This document shows positions 27,845-36,908 of a stretch of 64,000 nt of DNA, in pieces; position 1 is the stretch's first letter; every line of letters begins with the position of its first letter. Location: positions 310,001-374,000 of the forward strand of contig JAWKTB010000001.1 of NCBI GenBank assembly GCA_041402005.1, read 5' to 3'. Made by a program: the position numbers and the translations under genes. The notes beneath the pieces are model-generated. The model was not told the DNA's origin. It was given only the letters and a program-made list of their open reading frames with translations, and did no database searches. Source of the stretch: JAJRXR01 sp041402005 (GTDB lineage: Bacteria > Planctomycetota > Phycisphaerae > Phycisphaerales > UBA1924).

Positions 27845-29051
27845 CGCCCTGACGTACCGGGCGATGACGGCGGACGAGCCGTTGGACGCTGCGGCTCGAT
27901 CGATCGCGCTCGCGTTCGGGCGGGGTGTCGATGGGGCGGCGGGCTGGATCGAGCGGTCCGGGCGGTCCGCGATGCGCCTGATCGAGTCGGGGGGCGAGCT
28001 GGGCGGGACGCTGATGCTTGTCCCGCTCGGGCAGTACTTCGGGGGGCGCTCGGTCCCGATGGCGGGGATCGTGGGCGTGACGGTGACGCCCGAGTCGCGG
28101 GGGCGGGGCATCGCGACCTGGGCGATGGAGCGGGCGCTCTGGGAGGCGCGGGAGGCGGGCACGCCCCTGAGCGCCCTGTACTCGGCGCGGGGGCCCCTGT
28201 ACCGGCGCGTCGGGTACGAGTTCGCGGGTTTGCAGTGTGAGCACCGTCTTCCCCTGGCCCGGATCGAGATCGAGGCGGGAGACGACGCGGACGCGCGCGT
28301 GCGTGGGTACGAGCCCGCGGATTTCGAGGGCGTGTCGTCGTGCTATCGGCGGTATGCGGCGCGGCACAACGGACACCTCGACCGGGGATCGAGCGCGGGC
28401 GCCTACGTCTGGGATCGCGTGATCAACGGGCGGACGGAGGCGCCGGTGTACGGGTTCGTGGTCGAGGAGCGGGGCGAGATCACGGGGTACGTGTTCTACC
28501 TGCACGTGCCCCCACACATGACGGAGGGCGCGGGGCGGGTGCTGGCGGCGCCGGACGTGTGCGCGAGCACGCCCGGGGCGGCGCGCCGGCTGCTTGCGTT
28601 CATGGCGGAGCACAAGTCGGTGCAGCGTGAGCTGTGGTGGTTCGGATCCCTGACGCACCCGTTGCTCGGCGAGCTGCGCGACCAGGTGTGGTCGACGAAA
28701 GTCATGGAGCGCTGGATGGTGCGGGTGGTGGATGTGCCCGGGGCGCTGCGGGCACGGGGGTACGCCCAGGGGGTCGAGGGCGAGCTGACGATCCGCGTGC
28801 GCGACGAGCTGTTCCCGGAGAACGCGGGGCCTTGGTCGCTCCATGTCGGCGGGAGTGAGGGCGTCGTGGAGCCCGGCGCCACCGGCGGGGAGATCGAGAT
28901 GGGCGTCCGGGCCCTGGCGGCGCTGTACTCGGGGTACGAGTCGCCCTCGGCGCTCGCGGCCCGGGGGCGGCTGACGGGGGACGAGCGGGCGATCCGCGTC
29001 GCGGACGCGGTCTTCGCGGGCCCGATGCCCACGATGGTGGACATGTTCTGA
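27837..29051 (+). CDS. Eis-like N-acetyltransferase with SCP2-like C-terminal domain
   Basis: This 404-residue protein has a GNAT domain whose acetyl-CoA motif is VGVTVTPESRGRGIATWAM, then a second GNAT-like part (VRGYEPADFEGVSSCYRRY...ITGYVFYLHV). A C-terminal SCP2-like domain (GELTIRVRDELFPENAGPWSLHVG) completes the three-part layout of the Eis/GNAT family. Homologues acetylate amines including aminoglycosides; the substrate here is unknown. An alternative GTG start lies nine bases upstream. Confidence 0.88.
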   Translation: MADALTYRAMTADEPLDAAARSIALAFGRGVDGAAGWIERSGRSAMRLIESGGELGGTLMLVPLGQYFGGRSVPMAGIVGVTVTPESRGRGIATWAMERALWEAREAGTPLSALYSARGPLYRRVGYEFAGLQCEHRLPLARIEIEAGDDADARVRGYEPADFEGVSSCYRRYAARHNGHLDRGSSAGAYVWDRVINGRTEAPVYGFVVEERGEITGYVFYLHVPPHMTEGAGRVLAAPDVCASTPGAARRLLAFMAEHKSVQRELWWFGSLTHPLLGELRDQVWSTKVMERWMVRVVDVPGALRARGYAQGVEGELTIRVRDELFPENAGPWSLHVGGSEGVVEPGATGGEIEMGVRALAALYSGYESPSALAARGRLTGDERAIRVADAVFAGPMPTMVDMF

Positions 29052-29314
29052 AGCGGGCGGGCGGGAGCCCGTCCCAGGCGGCTCGAGAGCCGGCATGCAC
29101 ACCGGGCAAGGGGCTTCCCGGCGGGGGCGTGTTTCGTTATAGTGGCAAGGTCCGCGACGGCTCGCCGAGTTTCGTGGGGATGACTCGTCGGCACTCATTC
29201 GGACATTTTTGCGACGCCCGGACCGGGTTCCGACCTTTCGAGGCCGGTTTCCGGCGAGGGCGTCGCGTCGGTGAGAGGGGCGGCTAGGCTGGGGCAGGGG
29301 ACCGGAGACCTGAC

Positions 29315-30265
29315 ATGAGGCGGACGATTGCGGCGGGCGTGCTGGCGGTGGCGAACGGGGTCGCGGTCGCGGGGCCCCGGGTGGCGATCGTCGCGGCGGC
29401 GACGAACACAGCGAACGAGCAGACCGCCGACCGGTTCACCGACCCCCGGGACAAGCTGATGTCCACGGGCCTCTTCGACGAGGTCGCGATCATCTCGACG
29501 ACGCCGTATGGCGGGGGGCATACGCCGACGCTGGCGGAGCTGCTCCAGTACGACGCCGTCCTGACGTGGACGAACGACAGCCACGACGACTCGGTCGGCG
29601 TGGGGAACGTGCTGGCGGACTACGTGGACGCAGGCGGGGGCGTGGTCGTCAGCGTCTTCACGAACACGAGCCTGAACCCCGATCGCCAGCTCCTCGGGCG
29701 CTGGGCGGACGAGGGGTACGGACTGATCCCGACCGCGTCGAACTACGCGAACGCGTCGGCGCCCCTGGCGATGGGGGACGTGCTGATCGAGGGGCACCCG
29801 ATCCTGACGGGGGTCGAGTCGTTCCGGTCGTTCGCGGCGATCGTGCCGAGCTTCGGCCCCTGGGGGGCGTTCAGACCCAACACGACGCTGGTCAACCCCG
29901 GCGCGCACAAGCTCGCGCTCTGGGAGGACGGCAAGACTTTGATCGTCGTCGGCGACACGACCACGCCCGGCGGGCACAAGGTCGTCGAGCTTGGCATGCA
30001 CCCGGTCTCGAGTGCCGTCAACTCGACGGGGTACTGGGACGAGTCAACGGACGGCGCCCGGATGATGGCCAACGCCCTGCTGTGGGCCGCGTTCGGGCCG
30101 GCGGACTGGACGATGGACGGGGCGGTGAACTTCGACGACGTGATCGGGTTTCTGGGGGCGTTCGGGGCGGGCGTCGAGGCGGCGGACCTGGACTTCTCCG
30201 GCGGGCCGGACTTCACGGACGTGGTGCTGTTCCTGCAGGCGTTCGGGGAGGCGACGGGGCCGTAG
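29315..30265 (+). CDS. Secreted ThuA-like protein with dockerin-like C-terminus
   Basis: This 316-residue protein has a short signal peptide (MRRTIAAGVLAVANGVAVAG). The body has the class I amidotransferase-like flavodoxin fold of ThuA-type proteins: RVAIVAAATN, AELLQYDAVLTWTND, LADYVDAGGGVVVSVF, EGHPILTGVESF. The Cys nucleophile of true amidotransferases is not seen. The tail has two EF-hand-like repeats (DWTMDGAVNFDDVIGFLGAF and DLDFSGGPDFTDVVLFLQAF), a dockerin relative without the GCP ending. Confidence 0.75.
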   Translation: MRRTIAAGVLAVANGVAVAGPRVAIVAAATNTANEQTADRFTDPRDKLMSTGLFDEVAIISTTPYGGGHTPTLAELLQYDAVLTWTNDSHDDSVGVGNVLADYVDAGGGVVVSVFTNTSLNPDRQLLGRWADEGYGLIPTASNYANASAPLAMGDVLIEGHPILTGVESFRSFAAIVPSFGPWGAFRPNTTLVNPGAHKLALWEDGKTLIVVGDTTTPGGHKVVELGMHPVSSAVNSTGYWDESTDGARMMANALLWAAFGPADWTMDGAVNFDDVIGFLGAFGAGVEAADLDFSGGPDFTDVVLFLQAFGEATGP

Positions 30266-30357
30266 GGAGCGCTTTCGCGAGCTTCGGCCCGCGTCTGGCT
30301 ATAGGTCTTGGTGTGAGTCGCGAACGGATGGCGCAGCCGGCGGCGATGCTCATGCGA

Positions 30358-30744
30358 TCAGTCAGCTGAGATTCCCTTGGCTTGTTCGCGCAGCGCGTCC
30401 TCTGAAAGACCTAGGTTGTCGTGGAGCTGGCAAAGCAAGCTGGCGGGCCATTGGTGTCGGTTGAGCCACTTGATACGCAGGCGAGCCCAGACTACGTCCA
30501 GATCCGTCGTGTCGGTCTCGGAGTCGTCATGCCCGTACTGAGTGTGACAACAACGGCATATGTTCTGGGATCCTCCTGTGTACGCCGCATCCAGCGAGTA
30601 GGGCCACTCAAGTTCCGGTTCCTTCTCGGCGCCGCACACTGGACAGAACCAGCCACCTGCCGGCGACAGGTGGAGCGTGCCCTTTCTCACCACTCCGGAC
30701 ATTCCGCCCCTGGTGCCGATCGTAACGGTTCGTCGCTTATGCAT
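30358..30744 (-). CDS. CPCC-type cysteine-rich zinc-ribbon protein
   Basis: This 128-residue protein has FCPVCGAEKE and ICRCCHTQYGHDDSET, which match the paired-cysteine pattern of the Cys-rich CPCC family (CPxCG ... ICxCCxxxFGxDD). A polar helical tail follows. Members are sporadic and sometimes occur as immunity or accessory proteins in polymorphic toxin or defence neighbourhoods. The start may be the internal ATG giving MSGVVRKGTLHLSP. The gene is AT-richer than the flanks and sits where acpP often follows fabG. Confidence 0.65.
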   Translation of the reverse strand: MHKRRTVTIGTRGGMSGVVRKGTLHLSPAGGWFCPVCGAEKEPELEWPYSLDAAYTGGSQNICRCCHTQYGHDDSETDTTDLDVVWARLRIKWLNRHQWPASLLCQLHDNLGLSEDALREQAKGISAD

Positions 30745-30820
30745 GACTCTCGCGCCTTGGGGTCCGTGGCTCGCATCGCACGAGCGTTCGCGAGCTACCG
30801 ATCGCGTCTGGGATCGGGTT

Positions 30821-31561
30821 TCAGCACATGGTCATGCCGCCGTCGACCGTGATGGTCTGGCCCGTGAGGTAGCCGGCCTCGTCGGAGGTGACGTACGCGA
30901 CGGCGGCGGCGATGTCAGCCGGCTCGCCGAGGCGCTTGACCGCGACCATCGACTTGACCGATTCGACGACCTGCTCGGGCAGGTCCTTGGTCATGTCGGT
31001 CGCGATGAAGCCGGGGGCGACGACGTTGGCGGTGATGCCCTTGCCGCCCAGCTCGCGGGCGACGGTCTTGGTGAAGCCGGTCAGGGCGCTCTTGGCGGCG
31101 GCGTAGTTGGCCTGGCCGGCGTTGCCGACAAGGCCCGAGGTGCTGGCGATGTTGACGATGCGCCCGAAGCGGTTCTTCATCATGGGGCGGGCCGCGGCGC
31201 GGCAGGCGACGAAGACTGATCGCAGGTTCGTGTTGATGACGTCGTCCCACTCCTCGTCGGACATGCGGAGGATGAGGTTGTCGCGCGTGATGCCCGCGTT
31301 GTTGACGAGGATGTCGAGGCGCCCGAACTCGGAGGCGGTCTCCTCGATCGCCTTGGCGAAGGCGCCGGCGTCACCGATGTCGCAGGCCTTGACGGACGCC
31401 TTGGCGCCGTTTGCTTCGATCTCCGCCCGCAGGTCCCTGAGGGGAGCCTCGGAGCGTGAGCAGAGGACCACGTGGCGACCATCTGCGGCCAAGCGCGTTG
31501 CAATGGCGCGCCCGATGCCTCGGGAGGCGCCGGTGACGAAGGCGATGCGGGTGTCGGACAT
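30821..31561 (-). CDS. fabG: 3-oxoacyl-[acyl-carrier-protein] reductase
   Basis: In this 246-residue short-chain dehydrogenase the NADPH site is TGASRGIG (10-17), NNAG is present and the catalytic Ser-Tyr-Lys is in NIASTSG...NYAAAKSAL. The AcpP-binding region DNLILRMSDEEWDDVI and the ending ITVDGGM are typical. FabG reduces beta-ketoacyl-ACP in fatty-acid elongation. It follows fabD by 112 bases; that gap holds an inverted repeat (arms near 31574-31592 and 31640-31670). Confidence 0.96.
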   Translation of the reverse strand: MSDTRIAFVTGASRGIGRAIATRLAADGRHVVLCSRSEAPLRDLRAEIEANGAKASVKACDIGDAGAFAKAIEETASEFGRLDILVNNAGITRDNLILRMSDEEWDDVINTNLRSVFVACRAAARPMMKNRFGRIVNIASTSGLVGNAGQANYAAAKSALTGFTKTVARELGGKGITANVVAPGFIATDMTKDLPEQVVESVKSMVAVKRLGEPADIAAAVAYVTSDEAGYLTGQTITVDGGMTMC

Positions 31562-31673
31562 GAGTCAAAGCTCCAAATGGCAAATGGCCAAAGGTCCAGA
31601 TGCGGAGTGAGGCGGTTGGTTGGTCGGATCCTCTTTGGCCCTTTGGCGCTTTGCCATCTGGCCATTTTCGGCG

Positions 31674-32612
31674 TCAGCCGGGCACATCATGGGAGATGAC
31701 CTTGGTGTCGCGGCTGATGCGGCGCATCATGCCCGCGAGCGTCTTGCCCGGCGCCAGCTCGTGGAAGACCGCCCGGGGTTGGTCGTGAACCAAGAACTCG
31801 CAGCACTCGGCCCAGCGGACCGGGCTTGTGAGCTGGTCGTAGAGCCCCCTCCGGATCTCGTCGGGGCTCGAGTGGGGCTCGGCGGTGACGTTCGACATCA
31901 CCGGGCCCATCGGCATTCGGATCGGGGTGTCCGCCAGGGCCTCGCCAAGGCGGTCGGCGGCGGGCTGCATCAGGGGTGAGTGGAAGGCGCCCGCGACCTG
32001 GAGGCGGCTCGTGCGCAGGCCCATCTGCTGGGCGACGCTCTCGGCCCGGTCGCAGGCGCTCGACGAACCCGAGATCACCACCTGCCCCGGCGCGTTGAAG
32101 TTCGCGGGGACCAGCACCTCGCCCGCCCCCCGCGCCTTGGCGCAGACCTCGTTCGCCTTCTCCTCGTCGGCGCCGATGAGGGCGACCATGCCCGAGGGCG
32201 TCGCCTCGGCGGCCTCCTGCATCGCCCGCCCGCGCAGGGCGACGAGCTTGAGCGCCGTCTCGAAATCGAACGCGCCCGCGATGTGCAGCGCGGTGTACTC
32301 ACCCAGCGAGAGGCCCGCGGCGGCCTCGATCGAGGGGTCGCCCGGGCCAAGGCCTTGGAGCTGGATCCAGCCCCGGAAGCTCGCGACGGAGGCCGCGAAG
32401 ATCGCGGGCTGCGAGACGTCGGTCCGGTTGAGGATCTCGGCGGGGCCCTCGAAGCAGAGCTGGGAGAGGGGCTTGCCGAGCGAGTCGCCCAGGATCAGGT
32501 CGGCCTCGCCCAGGACGCCCTTGGCCTCGGTGGAGGCGTCGGTCCAGGCCTTGGCCATGCCGACCGCCTGAGCGCCCTGGCCCGGGCAGAGGATGACGAG
32601 TGTGTCGGGCAT
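31674..32612 (-). CDS. fabD: Malonyl-CoA:ACP transacylase
   Basis: In this 312-residue protein the N-terminus has the oxyanion GQGAQAVGM. The nucleophile box is GLSLGE (the family usually has GHSxGE), and the catalytic His lies in GAFHSPLM. FabD loads malonyl groups onto ACP. The ATG at 32612 follows the last triad gene by 34 bases, so it is probably transcribed through the three surface-protein genes from the rpmF-plsX-fabH side. Confidence 0.94.
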   Translation of the reverse strand: MPDTLVILCPGQGAQAVGMAKAWTDASTEAKGVLGEADLILGDSLGKPLSQLCFEGPAEILNRTDVSQPAIFAASVASFRGWIQLQGLGPGDPSIEAAAGLSLGEYTALHIAGAFDFETALKLVALRGRAMQEAAEATPSGMVALIGADEEKANEVCAKARGAGEVLVPANFNAPGQVVISGSSSACDRAESVAQQMGLRTSRLQVAGAFHSPLMQPAADRLGEALADTPIRMPMGPVMSNVTAEPHSSPDEIRRGLYDQLTSPVRWAECCEFLVHDQPRAVFHELAPGKTLAGMMRRISRDTKVISHDVPG

Positions 32613-32646
32613 GCGCGGATCGTAGCGGGTCCGCGCCTTGTCCCGC

Positions 32647-34308
32647 CTACTCCCCTGACTTCGTGCGGACCAAGGCCTCGAGGGCATCGAGGCGGTCGCG
32701 CAGCGCTTGGTTCTCCTCTTCGAGCGCCGCGACCCGTGCATCGCTCGCGGGGGCGGTCTCCGAGTGGCGGGTGTACGAGGTGAAGAGGACGGAGATCTTC
32801 GTGCGGCGCACGCCGTCACAGTCGGGCGCGATGAACGACCAGTCCACGCGCTGGGCGGCGCGGGCGATGACGTGCCCGACGGCGAAGCGTCCCGGGTCGT
32901 CCTTCATCGCGCACCCGACGACGTCGGACGAGATGAGCTCGTCGCCCGGCTCGATGGCGCCGACGCCCGAGTCGACGACCCACATGTCCCCGTTGCCCTC
33001 GCCCATGACGAGGCTCGGGGCGATGTTCGCGCCATCAGGCAGTGATAGGGGCGCGAGGAAGGCGCCGAGGCAGGCGGGGTCGTTCGCGGTCGCGGTCGGC
33101 GCGACGCCGTAGACGACCTCGGAGTCGAGATCATCGGTGAGTGTCAGGTTGTTGCCGGTCATGCGGACGAGCGCGCCCCGGTCGATGGAGGCGGGCGAGC
33201 CGGCGGCGGTGTCGGGGAAGGCGTAGTGCGAGCCGGTGAAGGCGTTGTAGGAGACGGTGTTGCCGGAGACGGTGATGCTGCCCCGAGAGGCGCCGAGGGA
33301 GTCGAACTCGATCATGGTCCCGTCCTCAGTCGGGCGGTTGAGGCGGACGACGGGGGCGGCGAAGATGGCGTTGGAGTGCTGGACGTAGAGGCGGGCGGCG
33401 GTCGCGAGGTTGGGGTCGGCGCCGCCGACGAAGAGGCCGAGGGGCGCGTTGGCGCGTCCACCGGGTTCGAGGACGATCGCGTCGCGGATCGCGCCCGAGA
33501 GCTGGGTGCGGAGGGTGAGGCCGATCGAGGATGAGCCCGAGTCATCACGAGCCTGGACGTAGGCGATGCCGTCCTGCCCGTCGCCCTCGAAGGCGTAGAG
33601 CCAGAGGTGCCCGAGCCCGTAGTAGTCGCCGATGTTGTGGATCTTCTGCTTGGGGCTGCCGGTGCCGAAGCCGACGTTGCCGTTGGATCGGAAGGCGACG
33701 GCGGTCTGTCCGGTGGCCTGTGAGTAGATGAGGAGGCGGTTGGGCCCCTCGCCGTTGGCGAGACCCGAGGAGATGAGCGACCACGTGCCGCCGCCGAGCG
33801 AGTTGTTCTGGAGATCGAGCCAGGTCCCGAAGGCGTCGGAGCTGGTAAGCCGGGCCATGACCTGGTCGACGCCCGAGACGTGGAGCGGAGCCGCGGGCGA
33901 GGTGGTGCCGATGCCGACGTGCTGGGAGGAGTCCACGCTGATGCCGCGGGTCTTGAGGGAGAAGGGCGTGGGCGTGAGGAGGGTGCGTGGGGCGAGGGTC
34001 TGGCCATCGACCGCGACCTGGAGCCAGCGGTCGGCGTTCGTGAAGGCGGTGGCGCCGAAGTCGAGCTGGACGCTGAACAGGCCGTCGGTGACCTGGACAT
34101 TGTTGAGCGTGAGGGTGGGTCCGACCTGCGTGCCGAGCGTGGAGAGGGTCCAGAGCGTGAAGGCGAAGTTGTGCTGTCCGTTCGCCGGTGAGCCAGACTG
34201 CTCGAGCGAGCCCTGGTAGGTGAAAGCCGTGGTTTGGGTGAGCGCGGGTCGGACGAGGGCGAGCGCCGTCGCGGTCGCGGCCAGGAGAGCGAGTCGGAAC
34301 ATACGCAT
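32647..34308 (-). CDS. Secreted tail-fibre-like protein 1 of the fab-cluster triad
   Basis: This 553-residue protein has a signal peptide (LALLAATATALALVRPALTQ) and an N-terminal domain shared with the next two genes: AFTYQGSLEQSGSPANG, then GLFSVQLDFG, RWLQVAVDGQTL and VGIGTTSP. The middle is beta-rich and resembles trimeric fibre shafts. The C-terminal end is a coiled coil (VAALEEENQALRDRLDALEA), as in S74-type intramolecular chaperone tails, but no S74 motif is seen. It is probably a cell-surface or extracellular fibre; no enzymatic role is apparent. Confidence 0.75.
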   Translation of the reverse strand: MRMFRLALLAATATALALVRPALTQTTAFTYQGSLEQSGSPANGQHNFAFTLWTLSTLGTQVGPTLTLNNVQVTDGLFSVQLDFGATAFTNADRWLQVAVDGQTLAPRTLLTPTPFSLKTRGISVDSSQHVGIGTTSPAAPLHVSGVDQVMARLTSSDAFGTWLDLQNNSLGGGTWSLISSGLANGEGPNRLLIYSQATGQTAVAFRSNGNVGFGTGSPKQKIHNIGDYYGLGHLWLYAFEGDGQDGIAYVQARDDSGSSSIGLTLRTQLSGAIRDAIVLEPGGRANAPLGLFVGGADPNLATAARLYVQHSNAIFAAPVVRLNRPTEDGTMIEFDSLGASRGSITVSGNTVSYNAFTGSHYAFPDTAAGSPASIDRGALVRMTGNNLTLTDDLDSEVVYGVAPTATANDPACLGAFLAPLSLPDGANIAPSLVMGEGNGDMWVVDSGVGAIEPGDELISSDVVGCAMKDDPGRFAVGHVIARAAQRVDWSFIAPDCDGVRRTKISVLFTSYTRHSETAPASDARVAALEEENQALRDRLDALEALVRTKSGE

Positions 34309-34443
34309 CGTTGATCCCTTTTCATCGCGGACGCGCCTGGCCCGGCGGGGCAATGGCGCGATCCTCGACCCAGCGTACCGACGCGTCGGCGGCGCGAGAA
34401 GGGACATTGGCGGTCGCGATACCGCGGGGCGTCCCGCCGACGC

Positions 34444-35448
34444 CTAGGGGCGGTAGATCACGAGGGAGAAGTCGCGGTCACCCTGGACGTGGGGGTTGAC
34501 GAAGGTGTAGGTCTCGACGAGCAGGTCACCGCCGATGACGACCCGCGCGGTGGCGACGCCGGAGAAGCCGACGGTGACGAGGGTGATGTCCGTGTCCTGG
34601 AAGCCGCCGTCGATGTGGACGCGGTACAGGCCGGGGGCGGAGTGGGTGATCGAAGTGATGTTCGGCGTGGAGGCGACGGTCGCGTTGGCGACGACCTTGG
34701 CGTAGGCGAGCGGGGGCTTGACGGCGTTGGGCCCGAACTGGACGCCGGTCTCGGGGAAGATGGTGATCTGGGGCGTGGGGTTCCCGACGCCGACGCTGAT
34801 GTCGAGGCGCGTGCTGGAGCCGGCGCCGAGACGCCCGGCGGAGATGGAGGCCTCGACCACATCGTCGAGGTTGGCGAAGTCGATGGCGCCGAGGCCCGTG
34901 TAGATGCTCTGGGCGTTGACGGAGCGTTTGAAGAGGAGCCTGGAGACGCTCAGCGGGCCGGGGTCGTTGGTGGTGAGGCGGGCGGTGGCGACGTCGGACT
35001 CGATGTCGAGGTCGTGCTCGGGCGTGGTTGTGCCGATGCCGACGCGTTGGTTCTGATCCACGAAGATGCCGCGGGTCTGGACGGCGTAGGGCGATCGGGT
35101 GATCGGCGTTCGGGGCGAGAGTGTGTCGTCGTTGACCGTGATCTCGAGCCAGCGCCCGGAGTTGTCGAAGGCGCTCGCGCCAAAGTCGAGCTGCACGCTG
35201 AACAGGCCGTGCTCGACGCTCAGGTCCTCGACAACGACGGGGTTCCCAATCTGGGAGCCCGCGACCGGATCGGTCCAGAGCGTGAAGGCGAGGTCGTACG
35301 CGCCGTTGGCGGGGGCGCCGGACTCGGTGAGGCGTCCTTGGTAGGTGAAGGCGGTGTCGGAGGACTTTGGGTCGGGCTGGGCGAGCGCGACGGGTGGGAG
35401 GGCGAGGAGCGGGCAGAGGGCGGCGAGCGCGGCGGCGCGGCGTGTCAT
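34444..35448 (-). CDS. Secreted tail-fibre-like protein 2 of the fab-cluster triad
   Basis: This 334-residue protein has a signal peptide (RRAAALAALCPLLALPPVALAQ). The shared domain reads AFTYQGRLTESGAPANGAYD, GLFSVQLDFGASAFDNSGRWLEI, TRGIFVDQNQRVGIGTTTPE. The C-terminal part is a single small beta domain with an amphipathic end (VQGDRDFSLVIYRP). It lacks the coiled-coil tail of protein 1. It lies between the other two paralogues on the same strand, so tandem duplication is likely. Confidence 0.78.
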   Translation of the reverse strand: MTRRAAALAALCPLLALPPVALAQPDPKSSDTAFTYQGRLTESGAPANGAYDLAFTLWTDPVAGSQIGNPVVVEDLSVEHGLFSVQLDFGASAFDNSGRWLEITVNDDTLSPRTPITRSPYAVQTRGIFVDQNQRVGIGTTTPEHDLDIESDVATARLTTNDPGPLSVSRLLFKRSVNAQSIYTGLGAIDFANLDDVVEASISAGRLGAGSSTRLDISVGVGNPTPQITIFPETGVQFGPNAVKPPLAYAKVVANATVASTPNITSITHSAPGLYRVHIDGGFQDTDITLVTVGFSGVATARVVIGGDLLVETYTFVNPHVQGDRDFSLVIYRP

Positions 35449-35548
35449 GGGGATACCTCCGGCGGTCGGGCGCTCCGCGAGAGCGCCCGGCGAGGAGTTC
35501 AGCGTACTCGGCACGCCGTCGATTCCAAAGCCCGGGAAGCGCCGGAGC

Positions 35549-36772
35549 CTAGGGATTGATGACGACGAACGAGAGCGGCCAGTCGCTGGGGAAGAGCTCG
35601 TCGGTGCGCCCGGTGATGAGGCGGAGGATGTTGCCACTGGTGATCAGGAACGAGGTCCAGCGTCCTGACTGGGTGTAGCCGGAGGTGACGATGACGGTGG
35701 CGCTCGGGGAGATGCCGGGGATGGTGATGTCGTAGTAGCCGTCGCCGGAGTGGTCGATGGCGGCGACGTTGGACGAGGCGCTCATGAGTGTGCCGTTGAT
35801 GTTGACGCGTCCGTAGGCGAAGATCGGGGGGATGAAGTGGGAGCCGAATCGGACATCACCGCCGTCGCGGTTGAGATAGAGGGTGGAGGTGGCGTGGTTG
35901 TTGCGGGCCATGAGTTCGTTGTCGTCGAGGGCGAGGTTGAGCCCGTCCTCGTCGCCGAGGACGAGGATGCCGCCCGTGGAGGGCTGAGCGTCACCGCCAT
36001 CGGAGAGGGAGACGAAGCGTGAGAGGTCGATGGAGCGTGAGAGCTCGAGGCGGTCGTAGGCGCGGACCAAGGTCTCGTAGATCTGGAGGCGAGACTGCCC
36101 GCCGTCGGAGGTGATGAAGTTGAACTGAGCGGCGTCGGGCCCCGACTTGTTGGCCATGATGGAGGCGCGGAAGGCGCCGGTGTCGTCGTGGAAGTCGATA
36201 GCGCCGAGGGCCTGAAAGATGGAGGGGCCGGGCGCGCCGGTGAACGAGAGTGTGGGTCGCGCGGTGACGTGATTCTCGGTCGCGGTGATGTTGAGCACCG
36301 GGCGCAGGCCCTCGATGTCGAGCTCGTGCTGCGGGGCGGTCGTGCCGATCCCGATGCGCCCGGCGTCGTCGACGTAGATCCCGCGGGTCTGGATGGAGTA
36401 GGGCGAGCGGGAGAGGACCTGGCGCGGGGCGAGCGTGTCGAATGGGGCGGTGTCGGTGGGGTCGTGGGGCGTGCGGACGTGAATCTCGAGCCAGCGCGGG
36501 GCGTCGGCGAAGGGCGTGACGCCGAAGTCGATCTGGCAGGTGAACAGGCCGCCCTGGACGGCGACGTCATCGACGCGGACGGTCGTGCTGATCTGGGCGC
36601 CGGCGGACTGGGCGTCCCAGAGGGCGAAGGCGAGGTCGGCCGAGCCGGCGTAGGGCTGGCCCGCGTTCTTGAGCGCGCCCTGGTAGGTGAACTCGGTCTG
36701 GGCCGCGGCGGGGGGCACGAGGGCGGTGAGCATGAACAGTGCGGCGGTGAGCGCGTGCGACAGCGGCCTCAT
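35549..36772 (-). CDS. Secreted tail-fibre-like protein 3 of the fab-cluster triad
   Basis: This 407-residue protein has a signal peptide (LTAALFMLTALVPPAAAQ). The shared domain has EFTYQGALKNAGQPYAGSAD, GLFTCQIDFGVTPFADAPRWLEI and TRGIYVDDAGRIGIGTTAPQ. The middle is longer than in protein 2. The C-terminus (ELFPSDWPLSFVVINP) resembles the end of protein 2 (DRDFSLVIYRP), so these two are closer to each other than to protein 1. It starts 136 bases after fabH; the gap has an inverted repeat (GAGGCGT/ACGCCTC, 36797-36816). Confidence 0.78.
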   Translation of the reverse strand: MRPLSHALTAALFMLTALVPPAAAQTEFTYQGALKNAGQPYAGSADLAFALWDAQSAGAQISTTVRVDDVAVQGGLFTCQIDFGVTPFADAPRWLEIHVRTPHDPTDTAPFDTLAPRQVLSRSPYSIQTRGIYVDDAGRIGIGTTAPQHELDIEGLRPVLNITATENHVTARPTLSFTGAPGPSIFQALGAIDFHDDTGAFRASIMANKSGPDAAQFNFITSDGGQSRLQIYETLVRAYDRLELSRSIDLSRFVSLSDGGDAQPSTGGILVLGDEDGLNLALDDNELMARNNHATSTLYLNRDGGDVRFGSHFIPPIFAYGRVNINGTLMSASSNVAAIDHSGDGYYDITIPGISPSATVIVTSGYTQSGRWTSFLITSGNILRLITGRTDELFPSDWPLSFVVINP

Positions 36773-36908
36773 CGGGACTCTCCTTGGGGCCAGGCCGAGG
36801 CGTCACCGGACGCCTCGCGCAGCGCCTCCTAGGAGGAAAGCGAGAACCGCGCGTCAGATCCCTACGTGGATTGGGCCGCGAGGGCCCGCTGGCCGAGAGG
36901 TCAGGCCT

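Noticed and set aside
32647..36772. Prophage tail module
   Set aside because: The three fibre-like proteins have signal peptides and no other phage genes are nearby, so they are more likely cell-surface proteins.
36797..36816. Terminator after fabH
   Set aside because: The GAGGCGT/ACGCCTC stem has no T-run on the minus strand, so it was not called a terminator.
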